Positions 8,449-17,071 of a DNA stretch of 64,000 nt are shown one piece after another (positions within the stretch are counted from its first letter, which is position 1; each line of letters opens with the position of its first letter). This DNA is from Bacteriovorax sp. BAL6_X (GTDB lineage Bacteria; Bdellovibrionota; Bacteriovoracia; Bacteriovoracales; Bacteriovoracaceae): assembly GCF_000443995.1 (NCBI RefSeq), contig NZ_AUMC01000003.1:434001-498000 (forward strand), written 5' to 3'. Below the pieces are notes generated by a model. The model did no database searches and had not been told where the DNA came from. It saw only the letters and a list, made by a program, of their open reading frames with translations. A program made the translations under genes and the position numbers.

Positions 8449-9285
8449 CTAATCAATTAGCTCGAACTCTGCCTGAAGAGGAGTGTGATCGGATCCTTCA
8501 ACTTCTCCAAGAACTCTTGCTTCCACTAGATTTAGCCCACGATACCAAATATGATCTAGAGGTTGACCTAAAAACGTCATGCGGTCATCTGTTCCTGTGT
8601 AGTGGACCTGCATAAAGCCTTCTTTTTTTAATAGTATATTCATCAGAAGAGTTTTTGTTGGTGCATTTGTATTGAAGTCTCCTGCAAAGACAACTGGCCC
8701 TTTGATATTTTCGACAGTTTTAAGAAGTGTTACAATTTGAATCGTAAAAGGTTGAATACCAACAAAGTTAAGAGCGTGGATATTAACAAAGGTAACAATT
8801 TGTCCATTATCGGCCGGATATTGGGTTATTACAGCAAGTTTTGGTGTATTAACAATGGGTTCACGGTCGCTACTTTGAATTGCTTGTTTACCTATTGCCT
8901 TAACTATCGAACTTGTAAAAACACCAGTTGCTTGTCCATCTGTATTATAAAATGATGTTGCTAGCACACTTTCACGCTGACTATTTGAAAGAACTTCTCT
9001 CATTTCTCCTTGTAGTAGAAATTCTTGACCAAGTATAACTTCACTCTCGCTAGCTAGCTTTAGATAATCGCTTGCCCAAGAAGGCTCTTTTCCTTTGTAC
9101 ATATTCCAAACTGTCACATTAAAACGCGTCCCAAGCTTACATTCTGTGCAGTTAACTGAGCCCTTTGTGGAAAGTATTTTGTCTTTTGAAGGAATTTTAT
9201 AAATAAGATTGGCCATATTATTTGCGGCCAAGACAGATCCTTGAAGTAATAATAGGGATGTGATTAATAGGCCAAGCTTTCTCAT
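8449..9285 (-). CDS. Secreted endonuclease/exonuclease/phosphatase family protein, paralogue
   Basis: A 278-aa tandem paralogue of the gene at 7496, with a signal peptide (MRKLGLLITSLLLLQGSVLA) and AGGAA upstream of the ATG. The same catalytic motifs are intact: 'TVWNMYKGKEPSW', 'GQEF', 'NIHALNF', 'FAGDFNTN', 'GSDHTPL'. The paired cysteines are also kept (NCTECKLG). The two genes are in the same direction with 122 bases between them, and the downstream one has its own candidate promoter, so they may be expressed differently. A gene duplication followed by divergence is the simplest origin. Confidence 0.8.
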   Translation of the reverse strand: MRKLGLLITSLLLLQGSVLAANNMANLIYKIPSKDKILSTKGSVNCTECKLGTRFNVTVWNMYKGKEPSWASDYLKLASESEVILGQEFLLQGEMREVLSNSQRESVLATSFYNTDGQATGVFTSSIVKAIGKQAIQSSDREPIVNTPKLAVITQYPADNGQIVTFVNIHALNFVGIQPFTIQIVTLLKTVENIKGPVVFAGDFNTNAPTKTLLMNILLKKEGFMQVHYTGTDDRMTFLGQPLDHIWYRGLNLVEARVLGEVEGSDHTPLQAEFELID

Positions 9286-9382
9286 TTTTGTTCCTAATTA
9301 GTCTGACTTCACCAGATTTTGTTGTTATTTAGGTTTAATAGATCAAAGAATAGGCTAAATAGCAAAAAATCTACAGAGGAGC

Positions 9383-9411
9383 TTGTAATATTTAGTCCCT
9401 GACCATATAAA
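9383..9411 (+). promoter_or_regulatory. Sigma70-like promoter of rlmN
   Basis: TTGTAA (9383-9388), a 17-base spacer and TATAAA (9406-9411) place the transcript start about 18 bases before the ATG at 9436. Confidence 0.55.
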
Positions 9412-9435
9412 TGTCACCTAATATTGGAGAATTAT

Positions 9436-10500
9436 ATGCAAAAGCAGCTTTTTTACTCGCTTTCACCTAAGACTTTGAAATCATTCCTTATTGAGAATGG
9501 TCAGAAGCCTTTTGTGGCAAATCAAATTCTTCAATGGGTCTATGAGAAACACGAGTACACACCTGAGGGGTGGTCAAATATTTCTAAGAACCTTAAAGAG
9601 TTATTAGAAGAAAACTTTGATTTCACACTTCCTAAAATTGTATGGAATGGCCTTTCTAAAGATGGAACGAGAAAATTTCTTGTTGCTATGAGAGATGGAA
9701 AAACTGTTGAAACTGTTATGATTCCGGCTCGATCTAATCGAAAAACTCTTTGTGTTTCTTCTCAAGTAGGGTGTGCTATTGGTTGTACTTTTTGTCATAC
9801 AGGAACAATGGGACTTATGCGCCACCTTGAGGCCGGTGAGATTATTGGCCAATTTTTAGCTGTAACAAAATTTTTAAGAGAGAAGGTTGGACCAGAAGAG
9901 CGACTTTCTAATGTTGTTTTTATGGGCCAAGGTGAGCCTCTTCATAATTTTGAACAAGTTAAGGCCGCAACAGAACTTATGGTTGATGAAAAGGCCTTAG
10001 GCCTCTCTCAGAGGAGAGTAACAATATCAACCTCGGGACTAGTTCCTGCAATTAAGAAGCTAGAAGAGTTCCCATCTGTTAATATTGCTATCTCTTTGCA
10101 TGCTGCCCATAATGAGATTCGTACAGAGCTTATGCCTATTAATAAGGCGTATGATCTAGATAGACTTCTGACTGCGATTAAGGAAATCCCACTTAAGGCC
10201 CATCGCTATATCACATATGAGTATCTTCTTATTGATCAATATAATGATCGTGCCGAAGACGTGGAGGCTCTCTTAAAACTACTTCCTAAGAAGGTATCAA
10301 AAGTGAACCTGATTCCTTTTAATGAGTATCCTGAGTCGAATTTTAAACGTCCAAGTGTTAGCCGTATTAACTGGTTTAAGAACCAACTTGATAATGGCGG
10401 AGTTACGACAACTATTCGTACGACAAAGGGGAGCGATATCTTAGCTGCTTGTGGTCAGCTTAAGAGTGAGCTAGAAAAAGACTTAAATCTTTGGAAATAA
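9436..10500 (+). CDS. rlmN: RlmN, 23S rRNA (A2503-C2)/tRNA (A37-C2) methyltransferase
   Basis: A radical-SAM dual-specificity RNA methyltransferase of 354 aa that makes 2-methyladenosine in 23S rRNA and tRNA. The [4Fe-4S]/SAM cluster motif CxxxCxxC is 'CAIGCTFC', followed by 'FMGQGEPLHN'. The C-terminal Cys in 'AACGQL' is the residue that RlmN methylates transiently. ATG 9436 follows TTGGAGA at the right spacing and was preferred to an upstream in-frame TTG at 9424. It is monocistronic, with its own promoter and a convergent neighbour two bases after its stop. Confidence 0.95.
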   Translation: MQKQLFYSLSPKTLKSFLIENGQKPFVANQILQWVYEKHEYTPEGWSNISKNLKELLEENFDFTLPKIVWNGLSKDGTRKFLVAMRDGKTVETVMIPARSNRKTLCVSSQVGCAIGCTFCHTGTMGLMRHLEAGEIIGQFLAVTKFLREKVGPEERLSNVVFMGQGEPLHNFEQVKAATELMVDEKALGLSQRRVTISTSGLVPAIKKLEEFPSVNIAISLHAAHNEIRTELMPINKAYDLDRLLTAIKEIPLKAHRYITYEYLLIDQYNDRAEDVEALLKLLPKKVSKVNLIPFNEYPESNFKRPSVSRINWFKNQLDNGGVTTTIRTTKGSDILAACGQLKSELEKDLNLWK

Positions 10501-10502
10501 GG

Positions 10503-10772
10503 TTACTTCTTATTTTCGTAATCCCAATACTTAACTTTTGTATTCTTGGAAGATGGAAGACGCTTTGACTTCTCTGATTTAGAATCGTCTTCGACTTGAT
10601 ATGAATCCTCCCAAGATTCTTGAGTCTTGTGGTGGACTACTTTCTTTTTAAATGAAATTGGCTTTTTCGCTTCTTGATAAAATGAAGGAGCTTCATACTT
10701 CTCAGCATAAACAAAGCTAGACTGAATTACTAGAGTAATTATGGCAATTGTCTTAACGCTGAAACCTTTCAT
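10503..10772 (-). CDS. Small secreted hypothetical protein
   Basis: An 89-aa product with a signal peptide ending near 'SFVYA' and a highly charged Lys/Glu/Ser-rich mature part. I chose ATG 10772, behind GAGGGATAT, over an in-frame ATG six codons upstream. No family is recognised. It converges on rlmN and is divergent from sppA. Confidence 0.6.
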   Translation of the reverse strand: MKGFSVKTIAIITLVIQSSFVYAEKYEAPSFYQEAKKPISFKKKVVHHKTQESWEDSYQVEDDSKSEKSKRLPSSKNTKVKYWDYENKK

Positions 10773-10885
10773 ATATCCCTCACTTCGCATTTGCGGTTTT
10801 ATTCCTATATCTTTTCGGATAGGGACAAAATTACTTTAATCGGCAAGTTTGTAACATGTTAAAAAGTTTACGAAATCCAATATTT

Positions 10886-10914
10886 TTGGGAAGATAGAAG
10901 GGTAGATTTATAAG
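10886..10914 (+). promoter_or_regulatory. Sigma70-like promoter of the sppA-lapB-tol operon
   Basis: TTGGGA (10886-10891), a 17-base spacer and TATAAG (10909-10914) lie directly before the GGGAGG ribosome binding site of sppA. Genes from here to 18394 are tightly packed in one direction. Confidence 0.45.
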
Positions 10915-10929
10915 CTCAGGGAGGATGCT

Positions 10930-11877
10930 TTGTCGAATACAAAATCAAAAGATCGTGCGGTCATAGGCCTTATGGCAATGGTTGCAGTTTTCTTCGTTGT
11001 ACTAATATTATTTTCTGCTTATACCGTGACAATTTTCAAAGGAAATAACGATATTGCTTCGTCGAGTAAGAAGTCTAAAGACAAGATTGCCCTAATTGAA
11101 GTTGAAGGTGTCATCATGGACGCTAAGAAAACAATCCAACTTCTTCACCGTGCTGAAGCGGATGAAGCGGTTAAAGGGATTATCTTAAGAGTTAACTCAC
11201 CAGGAGGTGCAGTTGCTCCAACTCAAGAAATTTATCAAGAAATTTTAAGAATTAGAGGGGCGGGAAGTTACGCTGAAGTAACGAAGAATCCTAAGCCAAT
11301 CTATGCATCATTCTCATCAATCGCTGCAAGCGGTGGTTACTATATTGGTGCAGCGACAGAGAAAATTTGTTCATCACCTGGAACACTAACAGGTTCAATT
11401 GGTGTAATTATGCAATTTGTTGACCTTTCTGAATTATATAAATTTGCAATGGTTAACCCACAAACTATCAAAGCAGGTCGTTACAAAGATATTGGTCAAC
11501 CAAATCGTTCGATGACAAAAGAAGAAAGAGCACTTATGACTGAGATGACTCTTGATGTTCATAAGCAATTTAAAGACGATGTAGCAGCACAGCGTAGTGA
11601 AAGAATTACTGTTGAAATAGATGACGTTGCACAAGGGCAAGTCTTCTCGGGTGCGCAAGCAAAGAAGCTTGGTCTTGTTGATGAACTCATTGGGCTTTGG
11701 CCATGCGCTCGCGAGCTTCATGCGAAGTTAGAGCTTGAAGGGGACCTAAACCTTTCAGAAATGAAGATTAAGAAGAAAGCGAATTTCTTTTCAATCATTG
11801 AAGACTTAGAAGATGTTAAAGGTGCAGTTAAGAATTTTGTAAAAGCTAACAGCTCGACAACTTTAATGTACAAATAA
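10930..11877 (+). CDS. sppA: Signal peptide peptidase SppA (S49), short form
   Basis: A membrane-anchored serine protease that degrades cleaved signal peptides. The 315-aa protein starts at TTG 10930 behind GGGAGG. It has one TM helix at about 12-34, then one S49 domain of the short SppA type (E. coli SppA has two repeats). The nucleophile Ser is in 'SIAASGGYYIG' and the catalytic Lys in 'AGRYKDIG'; 'RVNSPGGAV' and 'GTLTGSIGVI' are also typical. It opens a long envelope operon. Confidence 0.88.
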   Translation: MSNTKSKDRAVIGLMAMVAVFFVVLILFSAYTVTIFKGNNDIASSSKKSKDKIALIEVEGVIMDAKKTIQLLHRAEADEAVKGIILRVNSPGGAVAPTQEIYQEILRIRGAGSYAEVTKNPKPIYASFSSIAASGGYYIGAATEKICSSPGTLTGSIGVIMQFVDLSELYKFAMVNPQTIKAGRYKDIGQPNRSMTKEERALMTEMTLDVHKQFKDDVAAQRSERITVEIDDVAQGQVFSGAQAKKLGLVDELIGLWPCARELHAKLELEGDLNLSEMKIKKKANFFSIIEDLEDVKGAVKNFVKANSSTTLMYK

Positions 11878-11887
11878 TAGAGGCATA

Positions 11888-13117
11888 ATGCATATATACT
11901 TAAATTGGCTACAAGATCATATACTAGCAGTTGTAGCATTCGTATTTACACTAATTCTCATCTATCACTACTTCAGTGAGAAAGACACAGGTGTAAAACT
12001 TTCTAAACGATATCGTAACTCGATCTTTGAAGCTCAATCGAAAGTATTCCTAAATGCAACACAATACCTCATTTCTGGAAATCGTGATCTTGCGATTAAA
12101 GAATTCTTAAGTGCTGTTGATATTAATAGAGAAACAATTGATACATATTTTGCTCTTGGTGGATTATTTAGAAGTAATGGTGAAATAGAGAAGGCCATCA
12201 GTATTCATCGCTCACTTATTGCAAGAGATAATATTTCTGAATCTCACCGCATTCGTGCTCTGAAAGAGTTAGCCATCGATTTCGATAAGGGAGGCTTTGT
12301 TGATAAGGCCATTGAAACTTATAAAGACGTCTTAAAAATCAATCGTGATGAATATGATGTGATTCAGTCACTTTGTCGTATTTATGAAGATATTGGTGAC
12401 TGGGATCAAGCTTATAATTATCGCATGATGCTTTCCAAAGTAGGGCATGAAAATCAGTCTGAAACGATTTCACATATTCTTGTTCAAAAGGCCAAAAAGT
12501 TTTTTGAAAATGGACAGCTTTCTAAGGCGATTGAAGATCTAGAAGATGGATTTCGTTTTGCACCCTCTGTATCAGCAAAGATTTTGAAACTTAGAATTCT
12601 TCTTCATGAAGGCAATATTGATGAAGCGAAGTTCTACCTAGTAGAACTTTTAAAAGAGCAACCAATGTATGCTTCTTTTGCTTTTGAATCACTAGAAGAA
12701 GGGTTCAAAGGAAGTGAAGAAGAAAAAGAGAAGTACTTTAAAAGATTAAATCTTTTAATTGAATATTTTTTAGAAATGAAAGATGAAGAATTACTTTCTA
12801 ATGAGTCGATAATTCTTACTAAAATTAGGCTTTTTAAACAACAGCATCAGTTACACAAGGCTTACGAGTTACTAAGTGAATGGGATAAGAACTCTAATGC
12901 TACTTCAGAAGCCTTAAAGTCTGAATATATTAAAATTTTAATTGAGCTAGGTAAGAAAGAAGAAGCGGTTTCACAAACAAAAGATCTTCTTGAGAATATG
13001 CACCAAACTCTAACAAAGCACTACTGTCGTGAATGTGGTTATAACTCAGATGAAATTTTTTGGCGTTGTCCGCAATGTCACGAGTGGGAAACAATACAGT
13101 TTAGATGGAAAGTATAA
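11888..13117 (+). CDS. lapB: LapB (YciM)-like LPS assembly protein
   Basis: A 409-aa protein with an N-terminal TM helix (about 10-27), a long array of TPR repeats (about 55-375) and a C-terminal rubredoxin-type metal site, 'CRECGYNSDEIFWRCPQC'. That order is diagnostic of LapB/YciM. In E. coli LapB sits in the inner membrane and controls LPS synthesis through FtsH-dependent LpxC turnover. The start follows AGAGG. The last base of its stop codon is the first base of the next ATG. Confidence 0.85.
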   Translation: MHIYLNWLQDHILAVVAFVFTLILIYHYFSEKDTGVKLSKRYRNSIFEAQSKVFLNATQYLISGNRDLAIKEFLSAVDINRETIDTYFALGGLFRSNGEIEKAISIHRSLIARDNISESHRIRALKELAIDFDKGGFVDKAIETYKDVLKINRDEYDVIQSLCRIYEDIGDWDQAYNYRMMLSKVGHENQSETISHILVQKAKKFFENGQLSKAIEDLEDGFRFAPSVSAKILKLRILLHEGNIDEAKFYLVELLKEQPMYASFAFESLEEGFKGSEEEKEKYFKRLNLLIEYFLEMKDEELLSNESIILTKIRLFKQQHQLHKAYELLSEWDKNSNATSEALKSEYIKILIELGKKEEAVSQTKDLLENMHQTLTKHYCRECGYNSDEIFWRCPQCHEWETIQFRWKV

Positions 13118-13506
13118 TGAGAATATTTCTAGTATTTTTTCTTCTTTTGCCGGTCTTTGCTCAAACAAAGTCTCAGTCTAGTAATGATCAGAAGAAGACA
13201 ATTTACTATGTGCAGTCTGTATATTCTCAACTGCACCAAAACCCTTCAAAATTTTCTCGTGTATTATCTACATTTGAATGTGGACAGCCTTTCTATGTTT
13301 TAAGTTCACCAATATCTGAGTTCTATCAAGTTGAGTACTCAAATTATAAAGGATTTATGAGTACGAATGTACTTTCTAAAAGAAAACCAGATGGTTGTTG
13401 GCAAGATATGTATCGTCGTTTCTTTGATCAAATTGAAATAGGGGTTACTGAGATACACTATTGGGGAAGGCTACAAGATCTTCTCATCAAAGGGGAGAGT
13501 AAGTAA
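13117..13506 (+). CDS. Secreted SH3-like domain protein
   Basis: A 129-aa protein with signal peptide 'MRIFLVFFLLLPVFAQ'. I use ATG 13117, which overlaps the lapB stop by one base (TAATG), not the in-frame ATG at 13105. Residues about 30-95 look like a bacterial SH3 fold ('VYSQLHQNPSKFSRVLSTFECGQ' pattern cut short here to its features: paired hydrophobics, a central Gly, and 'VEYSNYKGFMSTNVL'). Such domains bind peptidoglycan or other proteins. Its stop overlaps the next ATG by one base. Confidence 0.6.
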   Translation: MRIFLVFFLLLPVFAQTKSQSSNDQKKTIYYVQSVYSQLHQNPSKFSRVLSTFECGQPFYVLSSPISEFYQVEYSNYKGFMSTNVLSKRKPDGCWQDMYRRFFDQIEIGVTEIHYWGRLQDLLIKGESK

Positions 13507-14360
13507 TGAAGTACTTCTTAGCATTTCTCCTCGTATTTAATACTTATACTCAAGAAAACCTTCCGGTAGAGAATGAATTTGTGAACTTTAATAAAATTCA
13601 AAAAGTTCTTAAGAAGGATGGGCTTGAGAAGGCGGCAAAAGAAAAAGCTAAGAAAGCTAAGAAGAAGCAAGTTGATGTTGATGCTGCAAAAAAAGCGTTC
13701 TATAACACTCCTGCTGGTAAAGATTTTTGGCATATTATGACTCAGTACTGGCTTGTTAAAAATGTAGGGATACTAAAATGGGATTTTCATAAGCCTGATT
13801 TTGGTGTTCGTGAATATTACGCTAAGTTTTTAAAAGAGGTTGGCTACTTTGGTATCAAGTTTGATATTTTATACCTAAACTCACCAAATGTGACCCACTT
13901 CGGATTTCCTCTGTCGACCAATCACTACCTATTTGTCATTAGTGTTCCGTTTATAAGAGCAATGGACTTATCGAAGTTACAAATTTCACTTCTTTTATTT
14001 GAAGATTTATTGCGGTTAGAGGATCAACAATTTATTAAAAAATTTGATGATGAAACACTTTTAAAATTAATGAATAATAATTTTTATAAAAAAGAATTCC
14101 CGAAAGAAGAATTTCATAAGGTTTTAACTCGTTTTAGTGATGTCGTTTTTAATTCTGGTTTTACTTTCAAAGATCAGTTTAAGACAACAAAGAAAATGGA
14201 TACTATTTTAAAGAATAATCCAAAGTATTGGAAAAACTATTATCACTTACTAGAGAAGATTGATTCTTTAACAAAAGGAAATTTACTTTATAAGAATTAT
14301 TCAAAGATTTATCCAGCGCCTGAACTACAGTTGAATTGGATAAACCCAACGACGAATTAG
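13506..14360 (+). CDS. Hypothetical secreted protein, possible inactive M48-like peptidase
   Basis: A 284-aa protein with a short hydrophobic N-terminus (MKYFLAFLLVFNTYTQ) and a Lys/Ala-rich helical stretch at about 40-60. Residues about 125-175 ('FGFPLSTNHYLFVIS' then 'MDLSKLQISLLLFEDLLRLE') recall the M48 pattern in which a 'NAFALPGG.IFV' strand precedes the HExxH helix, but here HExxH is absent (FEDLLRLE). It lies between an SH3 protein and a membrane protein in the tol operon. The M48 relation is a guess from layout; otherwise unknown. Confidence 0.5.
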   Translation: MKYFLAFLLVFNTYTQENLPVENEFVNFNKIQKVLKKDGLEKAAKEKAKKAKKKQVDVDAAKKAFYNTPAGKDFWHIMTQYWLVKNVGILKWDFHKPDFGVREYYAKFLKEVGYFGIKFDILYLNSPNVTHFGFPLSTNHYLFVISVPFIRAMDLSKLQISLLLFEDLLRLEDQQFIKKFDDETLLKLMNNNFYKKEFPKEEFHKVLTRFSDVVFNSGFTFKDQFKTTKKMDTILKNNPKYWKNYYHLLEKIDSLTKGNLLYKNYSKIYPAPELQLNWINPTTN

Positions 14361-14361
14361 T

Positions 14362-15162
14362 ATGAAGTTATTCGCCAAAGAAAAATCTATTTATCTGGCA
14401 AAGTATGCCACTTCGACAATAATATATTGGATTATTTACTTTATTCTTGTCTCAATTATTACGTTCTTTCACTTTAGGCTAGGTCATAAGCTTATCATTG
14501 TTGAGAATTGGCTATACGATTTCTCTTGGCAAGTGCTGGTTACTGCAAGAATTTTAGGATACCTTGTTTCAATTTACTTCTTCTCAGATATGAAGTTTAG
14601 AGATATTAAAGGCCAGTTATCTTTTGACTGGTACAATAGTGTTAACATTCCAACTTATTTAATCTCACTTGGAACACTCATTGTATTTATTTTCTTTAGT
14701 CGTCCGTCTCATATGGAAAATGTGCAATTCAGCTTCTGGCAACTAGTTGTTCATAATGTACTTATTTTTACATTTTTCTTTTTTGAGTTCTTAAATTCAA
14801 AAATTTTTTTAAAGTCGAGACGTGTAGGAAAGGTTTTTCGTATTTTAATAGAGGGCTCTCTCTTGTATCTTTCCCTATTGGTTTTATTTCCAAGGAATAC
14901 AAGTTTAGAAATAGGTCATATGTTTTTATTTTACTTAGCTTATGCTCATCTCTATTTATTTAATTATTCCGTACTTAAAGGTATGATTTTTATTTCAATT
15001 GTTTTTGTACCTCTTTTTGCCTTCTTGGGTCACGATCCATTATGGGGTACATATTACTCAATATTTTTTTCAAAGCTTGGTAATCTTTTGGTTCCAGCTA
15101 TAAGTTTATTAATTGTTACATCCGCATATTCATATATTTTAAAAAAGCAAGGAGAAGTATAG
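14362..15162 (+). CDS. Hypothetical polytopic membrane protein
   Basis: A 266-aa protein with about seven hydrophobic segments (near 18-38, 55-75, 95-110, 125-145, 158-178, 183-200, 205-222, 240-258). No family is recognised. It starts one base after the upstream stop, and its own stop overlaps the tolQ GTG by one base, so it is translationally coupled to tolQ and probably works with the Tol complex or the preceding periplasmic proteins. Confidence 0.6.
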   Translation: MKLFAKEKSIYLAKYATSTIIYWIIYFILVSIITFFHFRLGHKLIIVENWLYDFSWQVLVTARILGYLVSIYFFSDMKFRDIKGQLSFDWYNSVNIPTYLISLGTLIVFIFFSRPSHMENVQFSFWQLVVHNVLIFTFFFFEFLNSKIFLKSRRVGKVFRILIEGSLLYLSLLVLFPRNTSLEIGHMFLFYLAYAHLYLFNYSVLKGMIFISIVFVPLFAFLGHDPLWGTYYSIFFSKLGNLLVPAISLLIVTSAYSYILKKQGEV

Positions 15163-15860
15163 TGGAAGGTCATAACTTAGATATTTTCCAAATCCTCTTA
15201 GACTCAAGTATTGTCGTAAAATTAGACTTACTTCTTTTAATATTAGCATCAGTGCTTTCATGGACGATCATTTTCCAAAAGAGATCACTTTTTAATAAAA
15301 CTGAAAAGGCCAATAGTGAATTTAAAAACTTCTTTAGCGGAGTGGCCTCCCTTGAAGAAGCATATCATGATGCTCAGACAATTGAAGATAGTCCGTTGAA
15401 GAAGTTATTTCTTTCTGGTTACCGAGAGCTTAAGAAAACAGAAATTGCTCTAGGCGAAGATTATGGACTTATTAAAGAGCATTATTCTTCAATTGCTAAT
15501 CAATCAATGGAGCGTGCTTTATCAAACGAAGCAGTAGAAGTTGATCAGCAAATGAGCAATGGATTAACAACTTTGGCATCAATCGGTTCAATTACACCAT
15601 TCGTAGGTTTATTTGGAACCGTTTGGGGGATCATTGATTCATTTTCAGGCCTTGCTAGTGGTGGTGCAACACTTGAAACTGTTGCTCCGGGGATTGCCGA
15701 AGCACTTGTTGCGACTGCTGTAGGTCTAGTGGCTGCAATTCCTGCAACTTGGTATTTTAATAAATTTGGACAAAGAAGAAATAAACTTAAAGAGCAACTT
15801 CATATCTTTGGTAATCAATTTATCAATGAAGTTGAAAGATATATTTCTTCAAAATCATAA
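15162..15860 (+). CDS. tolQ: TolQ/ExbB proton channel subunit
   Basis: A 232-aa inner-membrane protein of the MotA/TolQ/ExbB family with three TM helices. The conserved core 'SIGSITPFVGLFGTVWGI' and 'TVAPGIAEALVATAVGLVAA' is present. With TolR it uses the proton gradient to energise TolA. It starts at GTG 15162 with AAGGAG upstream, overlapping the previous stop. Placement with tolR, a TonB/TolA-type gene and tolB supports Tol rather than Exb. Confidence 0.9.
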   Translation: MEGHNLDIFQILLDSSIVVKLDLLLLILASVLSWTIIFQKRSLFNKTEKANSEFKNFFSGVASLEEAYHDAQTIEDSPLKKLFLSGYRELKKTEIALGEDYGLIKEHYSSIANQSMERALSNEAVEVDQQMSNGLTTLASIGSITPFVGLFGTVWGIIDSFSGLASGGATLETVAPGIAEALVATAVGLVAAIPATWYFNKFGQRRNKLKEQLHIFGNQFINEVERYISSKS

Positions 15861-15874
15861 TTTAGGGGTTAGTT

Positions 15875-16291
15875 ATGGGTATGAATTCTGGTGGCAATGG
15901 AGATGGACCGGTATCAGAGATTAACGTAACACCACTTGTTGATGTTATGTTAGTTCTACTTGTTATCTTCATGATTACAGCGCCCTTGATGTTAAATGGG
16001 ATTGAATTGACTTTACCAAAGACTAAGGAAGTTAATGTGATGAGCTTAAGCTCTTCCCAAGTTGTTCTTAGTTTTACTAACTCTGAAGAGTTCTATGTGG
16101 GTAAGGATAAAATTCTACTAACTGAACTTATTGCTGTTGTTTCAAATAAGCTAAAAGAAACGAAGTCACAGACTCTATTTCTAAGAGCAGACTACCAGCT
16201 AGAGTACGGTAAAGTTGCTAAATTAATGTCTTATTTAAAATCAAATAATATAAATGATATCGCTCTGGTTACAGAGCTAGAGGATAAGTAG
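15875..16291 (+). CDS. tolR: TolR/ExbD biopolymer transport protein
   Basis: A 138-aa single-TM protein. '[20 protein letters not shown]' contains the conserved proton-carrying Asp of TolR/ExbD, followed by a periplasmic domain. It starts at ATG 15875 after AGGGG. Its TAG stop (16289-16291) is two bases before the proposed tolA start. Confidence 0.9.
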   Translation: MGMNSGGNGDGPVSEINVTPLVDVMLVLLVIFMITAPLMLNGIELTLPKTKEVNVMSLSSSQVVLSFTNSEEFYVGKDKILLTELIAVVSNKLKETKSQTLFLRADYQLEYGKVAKLMSYLKSNNINDIALVTELEDK

Positions 16292-16292
16292 T

Positions 16293-17063
16293 ATCGAAAA
16301 GAGTTTTAACAAATACATTTCTATCTCATTAGGAGCACATGCTGTCCTAATTTTGGGACTGTATCTTCTATCGATCTTTAAACTTGGGACACCTTTTGAT
16401 CCAAAGAGGGCCAATCTCGATAAGGTTCGTGTTATAGGAAAGGCCATTAAGGTTGATGTTGTGGCGATGCCTAAGATGACTTATCAAGAACTTAAAAAAA
16501 TGACTCCTCCAAAAGAGCAAGTAGAAGTGGTTAAGGAGAAAGCCAAGGATACTGGTGGAAGTGATAAGGCAATTCTTGAGAAGGCAACTCAGCAAAAGTC
16601 TTTAAAGGATATGCTATCTAAGTTTGCTAATCGCAATGTGAAAACAGATACAAAAACAAAACAAAAGGCTAGACCAAAAAAGATTACTGAAGACACAACA
16701 GACTATAGCAATATTATTGCTGCAGGAAATAAGTTAAGTGATGGTTCTTCTTATACTGGCACTGGTAGTGCCCAGGCCCAGGGGGACTTTGATAATTATG
16801 TTATCTCTGTGATGGAAGCTGTTCGTAAGCACTGGAGACTTCCGGCCTATCTAGCAAACCTTGAGTTATCTTGTCATGTTCAGGTTTTCATTAATTCGCA
16901 GGGAAAATTATTAGAATATAAAATTATAAAATCGAGTGGGAACGCGGAATATGATAGTAAGGCAGTGGGATCAATTCGCGCTGTTGGATCATTTCCTCGT
17001 CCGAAAAAAGAAATTACTAATAGGCTAGTGGCCGGAGAACTCGTTCTTGCCTTTCCTATATAG
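16293..17063 (+). CDS. tolA: TolA/TonB-like protein, apparent non-canonical ATC start
   Basis: The energy-transducing Tol component: an N-terminal TM helix, a Lys-rich linker (about 45-140) and a C-terminal TonB/TolA domain ('VMEAVRKHWRLP', 'VQVFINSQGKLLEYKIIKSS'). Between the in-frame stop at 16278 and TTG 16353 there is no ATG, GTG or TTG, yet this stretch encodes the cytosolic head and most of the TM helix (EKSFNKYISISLGAHAVLIL). TTG 16353 would cut the helix. ATC 16293 has AGAGGA nine bases upstream and gives a normal TolA N-terminus, so I place the start there (256 aa). ATT 16317 or a sequence error are alternatives. The gene identity is firm; the start is not. Confidence 0.75.
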   Translation: MEKSFNKYISISLGAHAVLILGLYLLSIFKLGTPFDPKRANLDKVRVIGKAIKVDVVAMPKMTYQELKKMTPPKEQVEVVKEKAKDTGGSDKAILEKATQQKSLKDMLSKFANRNVKTDTKTKQKARPKKITEDTTDYSNIIAAGNKLSDGSSYTGTGSAQAQGDFDNYVISVMEAVRKHWRLPAYLANLELSCHVQVFINSQGKLLEYKIIKSSGNAEYDSKAVGSIRAVGSFPRPKKEITNRLVAGELVLAFPI

Positions 17064-17071
17064 GAGTTTTT

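Noticed and set aside
16353-17063. TTG 16353 as the tolA start
   Set aside because: It removes most of the N-terminal membrane anchor and has no SD sequence; the upstream codons clearly encode the missing part.
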